64,000 nt of DNA, taken from the NCBI GenBank assembly GCA_964449075.1, contig CAYVBJ010000008.1:1-64000 (forward strand), written 5' to 3'. This stretch comes from CAYVBJ01 sp964449075. Its GTDB lineage: Bacteria; Bacteroidota; Rhodothermia; Balneolales; Balneolaceae. The notes under the pieces are model-generated. The model had not been told where the DNA came from, did no database searches, and saw only the letters and a program-made list of their open reading frames with translations. Made by a program: the position numbers and the translations under genes. This document shows positions 1 to 9,314 of the stretch, in pieces (positions within the stretch are counted from its first letter, which is position 1; each line of letters begins with the position of its first letter).

Positions 1-334
1 ATATAATGTGTTCCTTTTCAAACACTATGTCTGCGGGAGAGTCATTAATCACCAAAGATTCAAGATGATCCTGCGACTCCCGGAAGTCGAGCGGAATATC
101 GGCCCGGGCATTCTTAAGACGAAAACGAAGAGAGAGATCACCTGCAATTTGCTGCTCCTCATCTTCTGGAATCGCAAATTCCAGTTTGTAGTGAATGTCA
201 GAAATGAGCGCCTTGCGAAATATAGCCAGTTCAAGTGAAACCCCGGGTTCCGCCGGAGGTGCTTCAATCCCGTTACAGGAAACAAGAAAAAGGGAAGTAA
301 CCAGAAGAAGAATTGCCGGAATGATTAATTTCAT
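1..334 (-). CDS. M1-family aminopeptidase-like lipoprotein (N-terminal part only)
   Basis: The reverse strand is open from an ATG at 334 to the window edge, so only about 111 N-terminal residues are visible. The start is a clear lipoprotein signal: a charged start, a Leu/Val-rich helix and the lipobox LVSC with Cys20, so the protein is probably lipid-anchored and faces the periplasm. The mature part has the look of the N-terminal beta domain of M1 (aminopeptidase N-like) metallopeptidases: an ISDIHYKLEFAIPE strand, then GDLSLRFRL and IPLDF, matching the usual Y-x-L...G-x-x-x-x-x-F...LDF spacing. The HExxH zinc site would lie outside the window, so the family call is inference from the N-terminus. 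It is divergent from the small gene at 559. Confidence 0.6.
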   Translation of the reverse strand, partial: MKLIIPAILLLVTSLFLVSCNGIEAPPAEPGVSLELAIFRKALISDIHYKLEFAIPEDEEQQIAGDLSLRFRLKNARADIPLDFRESQDHLESLVINDSPADIVFEKEHII

Positions 335-488
335 ATGTCAAGTTTTATTGAAAAATATACGGACCACCAATGAACAGAATATTACTTTCTGAAAGTAAGG
401 AACCGGTTTCAATGAATACAAATTTTTTTCACTGCTTAACATAAGTTCACGGTTGTTTTAGGAATCAGATCTATCCCGCGGTATAGAC

Positions 489-521
489 TTTGGCAATGGA
501 TCGCCAGGATTATTACCTTTG
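489..521 (+). promoter_or_regulatory. Bacteroidota-type promoter (-33 TTTG / -7 TACCTTTG)
   Basis: TTTG at 489-492 and TACCTTTG at 514-521 are 21 bases apart. This matches the TTTG-N19-21-TAnnTTTG pattern known for the Bacteroidota housekeeping sigma factor. Transcription would start around 528 and leave a leader of about 30 bases before the ATG at 559. Confidence 0.5.
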
Positions 522-558
522 TTATTAAGATGAACAGAAATAAAATCAAAATAATAAA

Positions 559-918
559 ATGAAATTGGTAGATCCCTCAGGTAAAGAAGTAACAAGCAAA
601 GAGAATAAAGAAGCCGGTGAACTTGAAACTCAGCTGAATAAAAAAATTGAGAAGCTGCTCGAACCTATAATGAATAAGATCAAGTTGTCGGGTGGACAGA
701 TTCCGCAGCAGCAGCTGTATCAATTATCTTCTGCAGCACACCAGATGCTTTTTAACCGGATGGTTTTTAATCTTGCAGTAAAAGCAGGTGTAGAAGATAT
801 CAGTGAATTGATAAGTGAAGACGATGTTCAAGAACTTCAGACTGACCTGACGAACCAGCTTCAGATCGTTGATAGTTCTGAGATGTCTGATGCACCAAAA
901 AATCCGGGACAAGAATAA
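559..918 (+). CDS. Small acidic helical protein of unknown function
   Basis: This 119-residue protein is not recognised. It has no signal peptide or membrane segment and should be cytoplasmic. The first 30 residues are charged (many K and E) and look helical. A Gln-rich stretch (GGQIPQQQLYQL) and a hydrophobic helix (MLFNRMVFNLAVKAG) follow, and the tail is acidic and probably disordered. It stands alone between two divergent or unrelated genes, with a good TAnnTTTG promoter about 40 bases upstream, which supports it being expressed. No Shine-Dalgarno sequence is visible before the ATG, as is common in this group. Function unknown; I am confident only that it is a gene. Confidence 0.6.
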   Translation: MKLVDPSGKEVTSKENKEAGELETQLNKKIEKLLEPIMNKIKLSGGQIPQQQLYQLSSAAHQMLFNRMVFNLAVKAGVEDISELISEDDVQELQTDLTNQLQIVDSSEMSDAPKNPGQE

Positions 919-1087
919 TTCCAAGGCTTTATAAAATTATCTGACCCGGATTCATGTCAGTTGATTACTGCTCCTGTTAATTGCTGATTCTTGTGTGTCA
1001 GTAGCCCTGTTATTTCACGGAATAGTTGCCTAATTTTATTATACGGATTGTCTTATCAATCCGGTAAAAAAAGAGAGTAAGCGGATC

Positions 1088-1504
1088 ATGAAAACAGGTA
1101 AGAAAATTCCGGGGTTGATTATAGCAATTATTCTCATCATCCCTGCATGTGGTGGCATTGCAATAGCTCAGGATCAGGATAAAGAGACTTTCTATTTAAA
1201 CAATTATTTGGAGAGAGAATTTGAAATTCATCGCGATATAGCCACATTTGACATCCGTTTTGGCGAGTTTAAAACATGGGATTACAACGTTTACTATTAC
1301 AGGAGAACATTTGAAATCAATCAACAGCTTTATGATAATATCAGTAAGCTGATTCTGACGCCGAGAGACAGAATCAGGCTGACAGACCGGGTCTTTTTTT
1401 CTTTACATAACAAATACATTCCGGGATTTATGCAGTTGTACACTATGCCAATCGCAAAACCCCCGGAAAATCCAAATCTTATATATGAAAATGGCGGGAA
1501 ATGA
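1088..1504 (+). CDS. Small secreted protein of unknown function
   Basis: This 138-residue protein has a clear export signal: KTGKK followed by an Ile/Leu-rich helix. There are two possible cleavage points: a weak lipobox-like IPAC at Cys20, or a signal peptidase I site after AIA, just before QDQDKETF. I favour the second because the lipobox lacks Leu at -3 and Ala-x-Ala is well placed. The mature part is rich in Tyr, Phe and Arg (YNVYYYRRTFEIN) with no domain I recognise. It lies between the gene ending at 918 and the S9 peptidase and shares no overlap with either. Function unknown. Confidence 0.55.
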   Translation: MKTGKKIPGLIIAIILIIPACGGIAIAQDQDKETFYLNNYLEREFEIHRDIATFDIRFGEFKTWDYNVYYYRRTFEINQQLYDNISKLILTPRDRIRLTDRVFFSLHNKYIPGFMQLYTMPIAKPPENPNLIYENGGK

Positions 1505-1632
1505 AAGGTAATAATCAATAATAGTCTGCTTGCTTCACAATATTTTACCAATTAATAATAGCTCTTTCTATTTATTTTCGTTTATTTCAAATGATAAGCA
1601 TCGTTCAAATTACAAATAAAACACTTTTCGTT

Positions 1633-4116
1633 ATGAACAGCCGATCCTTCTTTGGTTTTTTACTTATTTCATTGGCAATAGTACTTGTTTCGCAAACACT
1701 TTTAATGGGCCAGGATGGTTATCAACTGCCCTCCCAGGCTATGATCAACCTGGTGGATGGTGATCGCACTCCCTCTGTAAGTCTTTCACCAAACCGTAAT
1801 CTCATGCTTCTGCAGGAACAGCCAGGCTTGCCTTCCATTGAAGAAGTATCACAGCCTGAATTGAGACTTGCCGGTATCCGAATCAATCCGCTAACAAACG
1901 GCCGCAGTTCAACACGATTCGCTACAAATCTTACAATCAGAGACCTGCTGACAGGAGAAGATACCCAAGTTAAAGGATTGCCTGACAATCCCAGAATTTC
2001 GAATGTAAGCTGGTCGCCAACCAACATGCATTTTGCATTTCTCTTAACCCGCGCAGATGGAATTGAATTATGGGTAACGGATATCAGCACTGCCACAGCA
2101 ACAAAACTAACAGATGCCGGTGTGAACGCAACATATGGTTCAGCTTATCAATGGATGAGGGATGGAAAATCTATCCTTGTACAGCTCGTAGATTCAAACA
2201 GAGGGTCTGCGCCGGAAGAAGATATGACACCCGCCGGACCCGTTATCCAGGAGAGCCTGGGAGAAGCACGTCCGGCCAGGACTTACCAGGATATGCTTCA
2301 GAATAAACATGATGAAGATCTTTTCGACTACTATTTCTCATCTCAGCTTTTTACGGTCGATTTAAAGGGAAACCAGAAAAAAATTACCGGTTCTGAAATT
2401 TACCGGTCCGTAAGTATTTCACCTGATGGCGACTATATTCTTGTTCAAACCATTCAGAAACCCTATTCCTATAAAGTGCCTGCATACCGTTTTCCGCATG
2501 AAATTACGGTTCTTGATAAGAATGGAATGCTTGTTCATCAGTTAGCCGATTTACCACTGGCCGACCAGGTTCCAATTGGTTTCTCCTCGGCAACTGAAGG
2601 CCCGCGTTCGGTCCGCTGGCGCAATGATGCCCCATCGACAATCAGCTGGGTAGAAGCGCTCGATGAAGGTGATCCTGCCAAAGACGTTGAAAAACGTGAC
2701 AGGGTTTTTACACTGGAGGCTCCTTTTAAGGAGGATCCAAAAGTAATTGCTGACCTGGAATATCGCTACGCAGGTATCATGTGGAGCGAAGACGGATTTG
2801 CGCTGGTCAATGAGTACTGGTACAATACCCGGAATCACAGAATCTGGAAACTGAATCCGGATGCGAGTAACCCGGAACCCGAGTTAATATTTGATTTAAA
2901 TACGGAGGACAGATACGCCGACCCGGGGTCACCGGAGTTTAAGCGTTCGGAATACGGAACCATGGTTCTTCATACTGTTGATGACGGACAAACACTGCTA
3001 ATGACTGGAAACGGTGCTTCTCCACGGGGGAACCGACCATTTATTCGAAAATTTGATCTCGACACTAAGGAGTCAACTGAACTTTGGCGTTCCGAGGCTC
3101 CCATCTATGAATTTGTTGTATCTGTAATTGATAAGGAAGGAACACAGTTTATTACCCGCAGGGAACAGGTGGATGTTCAGCCCAATTACTACATCCGTAA
3201 CCTGGATAATGATGAATTGAAACAGCTTACATTTTTTGAGCATCCGACACCTGAACTCAAAGATGTGCAAAAAGAATTGATCCAATACGAACGCTCAGAT
3301 GGTGTTCAATTATCTGCGACCCTGTATCTTCCTCCGAATTATGATAAAGAGCGGGATGGCCCGCTGCCAACAGTTGTTTGGGCTTACCCGCGTGAATTCC
3401 GGAGTGCTGATGCTGCCGGGCAACTTTCAGATTCACCGTATCGTTTTGCCCGAATCAGCTACTGGGGCCCTCATTTTGCCCTGCTTGAAGGATATGCAGT
3501 TGTAGAGGGTGCCGCAATGCCGGTAATTGGAGAAGGGAATCAAAAGCCGAATGATACATTTGTTGAACAGTTGGTTTCCAGTGCGCAGGCTGTGGCAGAT
3601 GAAATGGAACGCCGCGGAGTCGGCGATACCGACCGTATGGCCATTGGGGGGCACAGCTACGGGGCATTTATGACCGCCAACCTGCTGGCTCATTCAGATA
3701 TTTTCCGCGCCGGAATTGCCCGCAGCGGTGCCTACAACCGGACACTTACACCTTTCGGATTTCAGCGGGAGCAGCGAACGTACTGGGAAGCACCGCATAT
3801 TTACTACGAGATGTCTCCCTTCATGCACGCTGATAAAATCGATGAACCTCTTTTAATGATTCACGGTGCAGATGATAATAATTCAGGAACATTTCCAATG
3901 CAGAGCGAGAGAATGTATGCTGCTGTCAGCGGTTTGGGCGGGATAGCCAAACTGGTGATGCTTCCCAGCGAAAGCCATGGTTACAGGGCACGTGAATCGG
4001 TACTGCATATGCTTTGGGAAGAGACAGAATGGATTAATGCATACGTAAAAAACGCTGAACCGCGAAGCATTAAACGCGAAGAGGTTGAAGTGGAAGCCCC
4101 GGGCGGGGAAAGGTAG
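1633..4116 (+). CDS. S9D-type prolyl oligopeptidase family protease (glutamyl endopeptidase-like), secreted
   Basis: A serine protease with a beta-propeller followed by an alpha/beta hydrolase domain. I place the start at ATG 1633, because the protein then opens with a normal signal peptide (MNSRSFFGFLL... ending LLMGQ); an in-frame ATG at 1591 would add 14 residues before it. Counting from 1591, the catalytic residues are Ser689 in GGHSYGAFMTANLLAHS, Asp762 in HGADDNNSG and His796 in SESHGY. The wording around the serine and the following IARSGAYNRTLTPFGFQ match, from memory, the chloroplast glutamyl endopeptidase (CGEP) and its bacterial relatives (MEROPS S9D). The role is probably degradation of peptides in the periplasm. 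It is convergent with hemE. Confidence 0.85.
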   Translation: MNSRSFFGFLLISLAIVLVSQTLLMGQDGYQLPSQAMINLVDGDRTPSVSLSPNRNLMLLQEQPGLPSIEEVSQPELRLAGIRINPLTNGRSSTRFATNLTIRDLLTGEDTQVKGLPDNPRISNVSWSPTNMHFAFLLTRADGIELWVTDISTATATKLTDAGVNATYGSAYQWMRDGKSILVQLVDSNRGSAPEEDMTPAGPVIQESLGEARPARTYQDMLQNKHDEDLFDYYFSSQLFTVDLKGNQKKITGSEIYRSVSISPDGDYILVQTIQKPYSYKVPAYRFPHEITVLDKNGMLVHQLADLPLADQVPIGFSSATEGPRSVRWRNDAPSTISWVEALDEGDPAKDVEKRDRVFTLEAPFKEDPKVIADLEYRYAGIMWSEDGFALVNEYWYNTRNHRIWKLNPDASNPEPELIFDLNTEDRYADPGSPEFKRSEYGTMVLHTVDDGQTLLMTGNGASPRGNRPFIRKFDLDTKESTELWRSEAPIYEFVVSVIDKEGTQFITRREQVDVQPNYYIRNLDNDELKQLTFFEHPTPELKDVQKELIQYERSDGVQLSATLYLPPNYDKERDGPLPTVVWAYPREFRSADAAGQLSDSPYRFARISYWGPHFALLEGYAVVEGAAMPVIGEGNQKPNDTFVEQLVSSAQAVADEMERRGVGDTDRMAIGGHSYGAFMTANLLAHSDIFRAGIARSGAYNRTLTPFGFQREQRTYWEAPHIYYEMSPFMHADKIDEPLLMIHGADDNNSGTFPMQSERMYAAVSGLGGIAKLVMLPSESHGYRARESVLHMLWEETEWINAYVKNAEPRSIKREEVEVEAPGGER

Positions 4117-4180
4117 ATTGAAATTGTTGGGAGATTTTGTCTTGCGAAAGCTGTTGATTTCAATCAATGGTCGATTCCCT

Positions 4181-4262
4181 GACACACCCCTCGCTTGTCC
4201 CGTTTGTTTTTCGGCCAACGGGACTTCACATTTCCCCTCTCGAGAGGGGACGCTTTGAGCGC
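4181..4262. repeat. Intergenic palindromic repeat between convergent genes
   Basis: Between the S9 protease and hemE stops lie two inverted repeats: GTCCCGTT (4197-4204) pairing with AACGGGAC (4217-4224), and a perfect 16-base palindrome CCCCTCTCGAGAGGGG (4234-4249). Neither has a T-tract on either side, so they are poor intrinsic terminators. The wording resembles short dispersed palindromic repeats I remember from many Bacteroidota-type genomes. That is recall, not a search. Confidence 0.4.
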
Positions 4263-4308
4263 GTACAGCGATCAAAACAGGTGTGTGTACCGCGGCAGGA
4301 TCCCCAAA

Positions 4309-5352
4309 TCACGAACGATACCCTTTCACACTATCTACAAACGCTCTGGCATGATCTACCGGAATATTCGGCAGTATTCCATGTCCCAGGTTTACGATGT
4401 ACTTCTGTACACCAAAACGATCGATCATTCGCTTAACCTGCTTTTCAATTTCCGGTATGGGGGCCAGCAGCCTGGTGGGATCAAAATTGCCCTGCAGGGT
4501 AATGGAGTTCCTGGTTGCTTCGCGGGCGTATTCGGGAGTGATTGTCCAATCCAGGCCAAGCGCATCGGCATAACCGCGCATGGCCAGCCGTTCAAGTGCA
4601 TACCACGCCCCTTTTGCAAAAAGAATGACAGGCACATCTTTCACGGAGTTACAGATCTCAGCAAGGTAAGGCATTGACCATTCGTTAAAATCTTCCGGAC
4701 TCAACAAGCCTGCCCACGAATCAAAGAGCTGTACGGCCTGAGCACCGGCAGCAACCTGGGCATTCAGGTAAGAGATAGTAGCTTTTGTCAGCTCTTTCAT
4801 AACATGCCGGGATGCATCCGGATGCTGATAGAGAAATGCTTTGGCTTTGTCAAAATTTTTGGAGCCTTCACCCTGCACCATATAACAAAAGAGGGTCCAG
4901 GGGGCACCGGCAAATCCAATCAGTGGAACACGTCCGTTTAACTCGTTCCGGGTAAGAGTGATTGCTTCCATCACATGATGCAGTTTTCCCGGAATATCTT
5001 CCGCAAGAATTGAAAAGGCATCATCCACTGTCCGAATTGGACTGTTCAGCACCGGACCTTTCCCTGTAACCAGATCCACATCAATACCGAGAGCCTGCGG
5101 GATGGTAAGAATATCGGAAAAAATAATAGCCGCATCGGGTTCCAGTTCATCGATCGGCTGAAGGGTAATTTTACAGGCCAGCTCCGGTGTTTCAACCCGT
5201 TCAAAAAAAGAGTACTTTTTGCGCAGCTTCATATATTGAGGCAGGTAACGGCCTGCCTGACGCATCATCCAAACCGGGGGCCTTTCAACTTTTTCGCCGC
5301 GAAGTGCTCGCAGAAACAGGTCATTCTTTAATTCCGGGAAATGGTTTGTCAT
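4309..5352 (-). CDS. hemE: Uroporphyrinogen decarboxylase
   Basis: Catalyses decarboxylation of the four acetate side chains of uroporphyrinogen III to coproporphyrinogen III in heme synthesis; cytoplasmic. The length (347 residues) is normal. The N-terminal signature PPVWMMRQAGRYLP carries the conserved substrate-binding arginines Arg31 and Arg35. The IIFSDILTIPQALG segment holds the conserved aspartate, and GFAGAPWTLFCYM is the other family signature; VNLGHGILPN near the C-terminus carries the conserved His. The gene stands apart from hemN at 43-44 kb, which would use its product. No operon partner is visible: the next gene on this strand is 550 bases downstream of the start side, and the S9 protease is convergent. 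Confidence 0.95.
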   Translation of the reverse strand: MTNHFPELKNDLFLRALRGEKVERPPVWMMRQAGRYLPQYMKLRKKYSFFERVETPELACKITLQPIDELEPDAAIIFSDILTIPQALGIDVDLVTGKGPVLNSPIRTVDDAFSILAEDIPGKLHHVMEAITLTRNELNGRVPLIGFAGAPWTLFCYMVQGEGSKNFDKAKAFLYQHPDASRHVMKELTKATISYLNAQVAAGAQAVQLFDSWAGLLSPEDFNEWSMPYLAEICNSVKDVPVILFAKGAWYALERLAMRGYADALGLDWTITPEYAREATRNSITLQGNFDPTRLLAPIPEIEKQVKRMIDRFGVQKYIVNLGHGILPNIPVDHARAFVDSVKGYRS

Positions 5353-5906
5353 TCGGGTTGTAATCTTCTTATTAATCTTTTATAAACCGACAGAGTAAGG
5401 ATATTAAGTGAAGAGAGTTTGAAGCTGATGAATCCTTATCAAGATATACATCCATATTGCATTCGGGTGCCAAGTCTATAAAAAACTGTCTGTTGCAGAC
5501 CTTCAGCCTGCCTGGTTAATATGTCGTTAGTTGGGGTTGTCCAAAAAAAATGTATTTGATTTATGTATTCATTATTAATTAAAAGTGTACTTCTTAAACA
5601 TTCGATCAGTCAGCTGACTGACTTGTGGCAATAACCTGCTGGTTTTTACCACGAGGACACGAGGACTCAAAGCAACACGAAGAACTTATACTATATATAT
5701 TTAAAATTAAGCTAAATAAGTTACGTTGATCAGCAATCAGCTATACTTTTTGGACATCCTTCTGCAATGTGTCAGGCTTTCATCCTGTTTTTAATAAATT
5801 TCTTAGTGCGATCCCGGAGCATCCAAATTTTTAAGTTTGATACTATCTAACACGCTCTGTTTTTTAGATCAAAAAAAATTGTACTTGAACATGCCGAACT
5901 CAGATT
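5353..5906. other. Non-coding gap with short repeat fragments
   Basis: No convincing gene is seen in these 554 bases. The stretch at 5621-5646 (ACTTGTGGCAATAACCTGCT and on) closely matches 11607-11631. The following CCACGAGGACACGAGGACTC (from about 5649) is a low-complexity ACGAGGAC-type motif of a kind often found in intergenic DNA of this group. The hemE promoter should lie at the left end, but I find no clean TAnnTTTG box. Confidence 0.4.
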
Positions 5907-6539
5907 TCAGGAGTGTAAATTAATTTCTCCGGCAAGTTCGTCGAGATATTTCCTCATGAACTCAACCCTTTTGTTTGCTATTTCTTTTCCGGGTTCAGTC
6001 TTCATTGTACCGGGCAGTTTGAATAATTTGGAATAGAAATGATCGATCGTCCATTCAGAATCATCGGGACTTCTCTCTTCACAAAACGGATCTATAGGAT
6101 GATAGAGTGTTCGTCCCAATTGGCCGGCAACAAGCAGACATCGCGATATTCCAATTGCACCAAGAGCATCAAGCCGGTCAGCATCCTCGATAATCTTCGC
6201 TTCCGTCGTTTCCGGTTCAATACCTGCCGAATAACTGTGTGCGGAAATTGCATGGTGTACCTGCTCCAGTTTCTCTTCCGGAAAATCGTGACTGGCAAGA
6301 AACGCAACGGCGCGATCAGCCGAAAGAACAGATGCTTTTTTTCTGTCGGGATGATCTTTCGGCACAGAAACACAATCATGCAGCCAGGCTGCAGCTGTTA
6401 CAACCTTCCCGTCGGAGGGCAGTTGACTCGCAATCATTTTCGCATTGGCTGCAACACGTTCCGTATGTGCGATATCATGAGCAGTATCTGATGCAACCAG
6501 GCACTCTTCAATCAGAAATTTTTTATAATTCTGCTCCAT
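5907..6539 (-). CDS. HD-domain phosphohydrolase (YedJ-like)
   Basis: A 210-residue cytoplasmic metal-dependent phosphohydrolase of the HD superfamily. The four metal ligands are visible in order: His25 (DIAHTERV), His54-Asp55 (WLHDC) and Asp121 (EDADRLDALG). The extended HH..H region around residues 95-101 is also typical. Substrates of this subgroup (nucleotides or related phosphoesters) are not predictable from sequence. The ATG at 6539 is only 4 bases after the stop of the TPR gene, so the two are surely co-transcribed and possibly translationally coupled. The shared operon says little about function. Confidence 0.8.
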   Translation of the reverse strand: MEQNYKKFLIEECLVASDTAHDIAHTERVAANAKMIASQLPSDGKVVTAAAWLHDCVSVPKDHPDRKKASVLSADRAVAFLASHDFPEEKLEQVHHAISAHSYSAGIEPETTEAKIIEDADRLDALGAIGISRCLLVAGQLGRTLYHPIDPFCEERSPDDSEWTIDHFYSKLFKLPGTMKTEPGKEIANKRVEFMRKYLDELAGEINLHS

Positions 6540-6543
6540 TTTT

Positions 6544-8079
6544 TCACTTCAGGGTTTGAGCGGTTTGATCATCAATTTTTTCTGAAGCTTTCTCCAGCCC
6601 AACAAGTGCTGTTTTTCGTTTTGGCGTAAGATCAAGCTGTTGTTTAAAATGTTCGGCTGCTTTTTTATACTCCTCCAGTTCAAGATAAACTTCACCAAGA
6701 AGTTCATGGGAAGGCTTCAGAATTACCGGCGGCCCGTATGTAAGCGGAAGATTTGATTCCATTTCAGCTGCCTTTCTCAACAGTTCAAGTCCGCTTTTTT
6801 TGTTACCTGTTCGAAACTCTGAAAGTCCCTGAAGTTCTGCAATCATAATTTCAAGTTCGTCAGAAGGATTTTCATCCTGAGTTTTTTGTAACAGTTGAAT
6901 ATAATCTGAAGCATCCGATGAATTATTTTTGTAAATAGCCGCTAAAGCTTTGGTAAAATAGTACCCGGAGCTTCCGGTTGTTTCACTGTCATAATCAAGC
7001 TCCCACTGTTCTGCTGCATCCCAGTTTTTGGAATCAATCACATACCTTGCTTTCATCATAGCAAAATGCCAGAGATTGGAACCGGTTCTGTCATCCGACA
7101 CTCTTTCATGACATGTGTTGATAAGTTCGGCGGCATCGCTGAGTCTGTCGGTTTGAGTATATCCATAGACCAGCCAGTAGCGGTTGTGGCCGCATACCGT
7201 CGTTTTTTCACCAAGCTCTTTTTCCCTGCTGATCTCCACCTCGCTTGCCACTTCATTTGCATGTACAACTCGATCCCACATACCCATAGCTACAAAAATG
7301 TGGGAAGTCATATGCTGAGCGTGAGCAGCAGATGGTGCTATCTCTGAATATACCTCAGCCATAGGCAAGCCAAGCGGTGCGTGAACCGGGTCGTCAAATG
7401 AATGGATCAGGTAGTGTGCTGCACCCGGGTGTTTTCGATTTTCATCCCAAACCGGCATCAGCACAGCTGCAGCTCGCATATACAAGCGAAAATCTCTGCC
7501 TTCATGGGCTGTACCCAGCTTCGCCAAACCATAAAAGCTGCGCGCTTCATGATCATCCGGGTACGCTTCATGCAGGTTTTTCATCTCATTCATGTAGGCA
7601 ATATCACGCTCTTCTTTCGTCAGATTTTCGGTAGCTGGTGTTGTCCCGAATAGTATTTCAAGTGAATGCAGATAATCTTTTTCTCTCTGGGTTGCATCGA
7701 TTTTCTGTCTCTCTTCCGGAGATGGTGCAAGACGATCTAATATCTCCACAGCCTCATCGCGCTGCTGGCGAAACCAGATTGGCTGGTTTTTTGTCATCGC
7801 CTCGCCCCAGTAGGCCATCATAAATTTTGGATCTTTCTCCTGAGCTTCTCTGAATGAAATTGCCGCATCACGATATTCAAAATTGTGAAGAAAGAGAAGC
7901 CCCACAATGAAAGAATCCCGGGCTTCATCCGAACCCGAATTCGGAAACTGCACCTCGCCTAAAAGATTATTTTGAGCCTCGAGCACTGAAAAGGGCAAAA
8001 TAAGCAGGATACAAAAAAGAAAAATTGAAATTGGGAATCTGTTTGTTCTGAACATCATAGATGTAAATATAAATTTCAT
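6544..8079 (-). CDS. Secreted TPR-repeat protein
   Basis: About 511 residues from the ATG near 8079; a GTG three codons upstream is also open. A signal peptide (MFRTNRFPISIFLFCILLILP... VLEAQ) precedes a mature region made of tetratricopeptide-like helices, for example FIVGLLFLHNFEYRDAAIS near the start and YLELEEYKKAAEHFKQQLDL near the end. Conserved histidines occur in between (GAAHYLIHSF, HAQHMTSHI), and these are seen in a family of secreted TPR proteins whose function I do not know. It is the upstream partner of the HD hydrolase gene. A role in protein interaction in the periplasm is inference from the repeats only. Confidence 0.75.
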   Translation of the reverse strand: MKFIFTSMMFRTNRFPISIFLFCILLILPFSVLEAQNNLLGEVQFPNSGSDEARDSFIVGLLFLHNFEYRDAAISFREAQEKDPKFMMAYWGEAMTKNQPIWFRQQRDEAVEILDRLAPSPEERQKIDATQREKDYLHSLEILFGTTPATENLTKEERDIAYMNEMKNLHEAYPDDHEARSFYGLAKLGTAHEGRDFRLYMRAAAVLMPVWDENRKHPGAAHYLIHSFDDPVHAPLGLPMAEVYSEIAPSAAHAQHMTSHIFVAMGMWDRVVHANEVASEVEISREKELGEKTTVCGHNRYWLVYGYTQTDRLSDAAELINTCHERVSDDRTGSNLWHFAMMKARYVIDSKNWDAAEQWELDYDSETTGSSGYYFTKALAAIYKNNSSDASDYIQLLQKTQDENPSDELEIMIAELQGLSEFRTGNKKSGLELLRKAAEMESNLPLTYGPPVILKPSHELLGEVYLELEEYKKAAEHFKQQLDLTPKRKTALVGLEKASEKIDDQTAQTLK

Positions 8080-8154
8080 TGTGGACACTCTGTAATATGA
8101 AGTATCACTGTCTCATATTCAACAAACAGTGAAAAAGAATATATCATATAAAAT

Positions 8155-9162
8155 CTACTTTATCTCTTTTCCAAATATCATCTTTGTAAATTTCTCCCGG
8201 ACCTCAGCCGATGCATCCCTGAAATACAAAAATTCCACATGACGTTCCGGTTCAGCTCTGTCCACTTTGATTCCCCACAGAGGAGTCAGAAGAGTGGGAA
8301 GCATTGAATAACGTGCATCACCGATAATGTTCTCTTTTCCGGGATGTTTTACAAGATAACCCTCCGAAAGTTTTGAAAAGCGTAGAACGTCTCTGTACAA
8401 AGTCGATCCCTGCAACATGTCCAGCTCCTTTCCCGGAATAAAACGCTGGGCTGATTCACCCCTGTAAATTTTGGCTTCCCATGACGAAAATCCTACACGC
8501 ACTCCGTCCGCGTAGAACCGGCCATCGGTTTCATATGTTGATCGCCAAACCAGCAGATTTCCAATTGTTGGCTTCACAACTATACGCTCAACAAGATGGC
8601 CCCGGGCAACGGCAAGACGCTCAGCAAAATGGGTTGCACGTTCGTGCTGAAAAAATCCGAAAAGCAGGTAAAGGCCTATCCACCCAATTGCCAGCTTCGT
8701 TATCAAGAGATTCTTTTTAAAAAATGAGAAACCAATCAGTCCGAGCAACACGAGAGTAAGAACCGGGTCCACTACTGAAATCAAATTCCATGCAAAGCGG
8801 GTATCACTCAGAGGCCAAAGAAGCATGGTACCATAGCTGGTAAAAGCATCCAGGAGTCCGGCCGTAGCATAAGAGATAAAGCTGAAAAGATACAGCTCTC
8901 TAAACGTCAGATGCCTTCTCATAAACCAGAACAGTAATCCGGCAGCAATAAGTGCTCCAGCTGGGACAAAAAAGAGCGAATGTGTAAAATGTCTGTGTAG
9001 TTCAATGTTTAGCAGCGGATCGGATGAGGATTGAATAAAAAAATCGAGATCTGCAAGAGTTGCAGATATAAACCCGGTAATTGCTGCCGGCCGGTATTTC
9101 TTTTCATCCGCTGCTATTGTTGCTGCCGCTGCCCCAACGAGTCCCTGTGTTAATGGATCCAT
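8155..9162 (-). CDS. Membrane-bound metal-dependent hydrolase, YdjM/DUF457 type
   Basis: A 335-residue protein starting MDPLTQGLVGAAAATIAAD, the usual opening of this family. Metal-binding motifs are in order: LADLDFF (about residue 35), HRHFTHS (about 57) and DAFTSYGTMLLWP (about 105). Four to five hydrophobic helices lie between and after them, and a soluble C-terminal domain of about 150 residues follows. It should sit in the inner membrane. The family is known by the E. coli YdjM name; the true substrate is not established. It is divergent from the kinase-like fusion gene at 9315. Confidence 0.8.
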   Translation of the reverse strand: MDPLTQGLVGAAAATIAADEKKYRPAAITGFISATLADLDFFIQSSSDPLLNIELHRHFTHSLFFVPAGALIAAGLLFWFMRRHLTFRELYLFSFISYATAGLLDAFTSYGTMLLWPLSDTRFAWNLISVVDPVLTLVLLGLIGFSFFKKNLLITKLAIGWIGLYLLFGFFQHERATHFAERLAVARGHLVERIVVKPTIGNLLVWRSTYETDGRFYADGVRVGFSSWEAKIYRGESAQRFIPGKELDMLQGSTLYRDVLRFSKLSEGYLVKHPGKENIIGDARYSMLPTLLTPLWGIKVDRAEPERHVEFLYFRDASAEVREKFTKMIFGKEIK

Positions 9163-9314
9163 TATTATAACATCCTTTTGAATTGATAAGTAAGAAGGTA
9201 TAAATTAAAAATGTAATGAGAACAAAAAATCCGGGGGTTTTACCCTGTTTACCTATTCCTCTTTTGATTTCTTATCTTATAGTATATCAAACCGAAAAAT
9301 GAGGGTAATAAATC

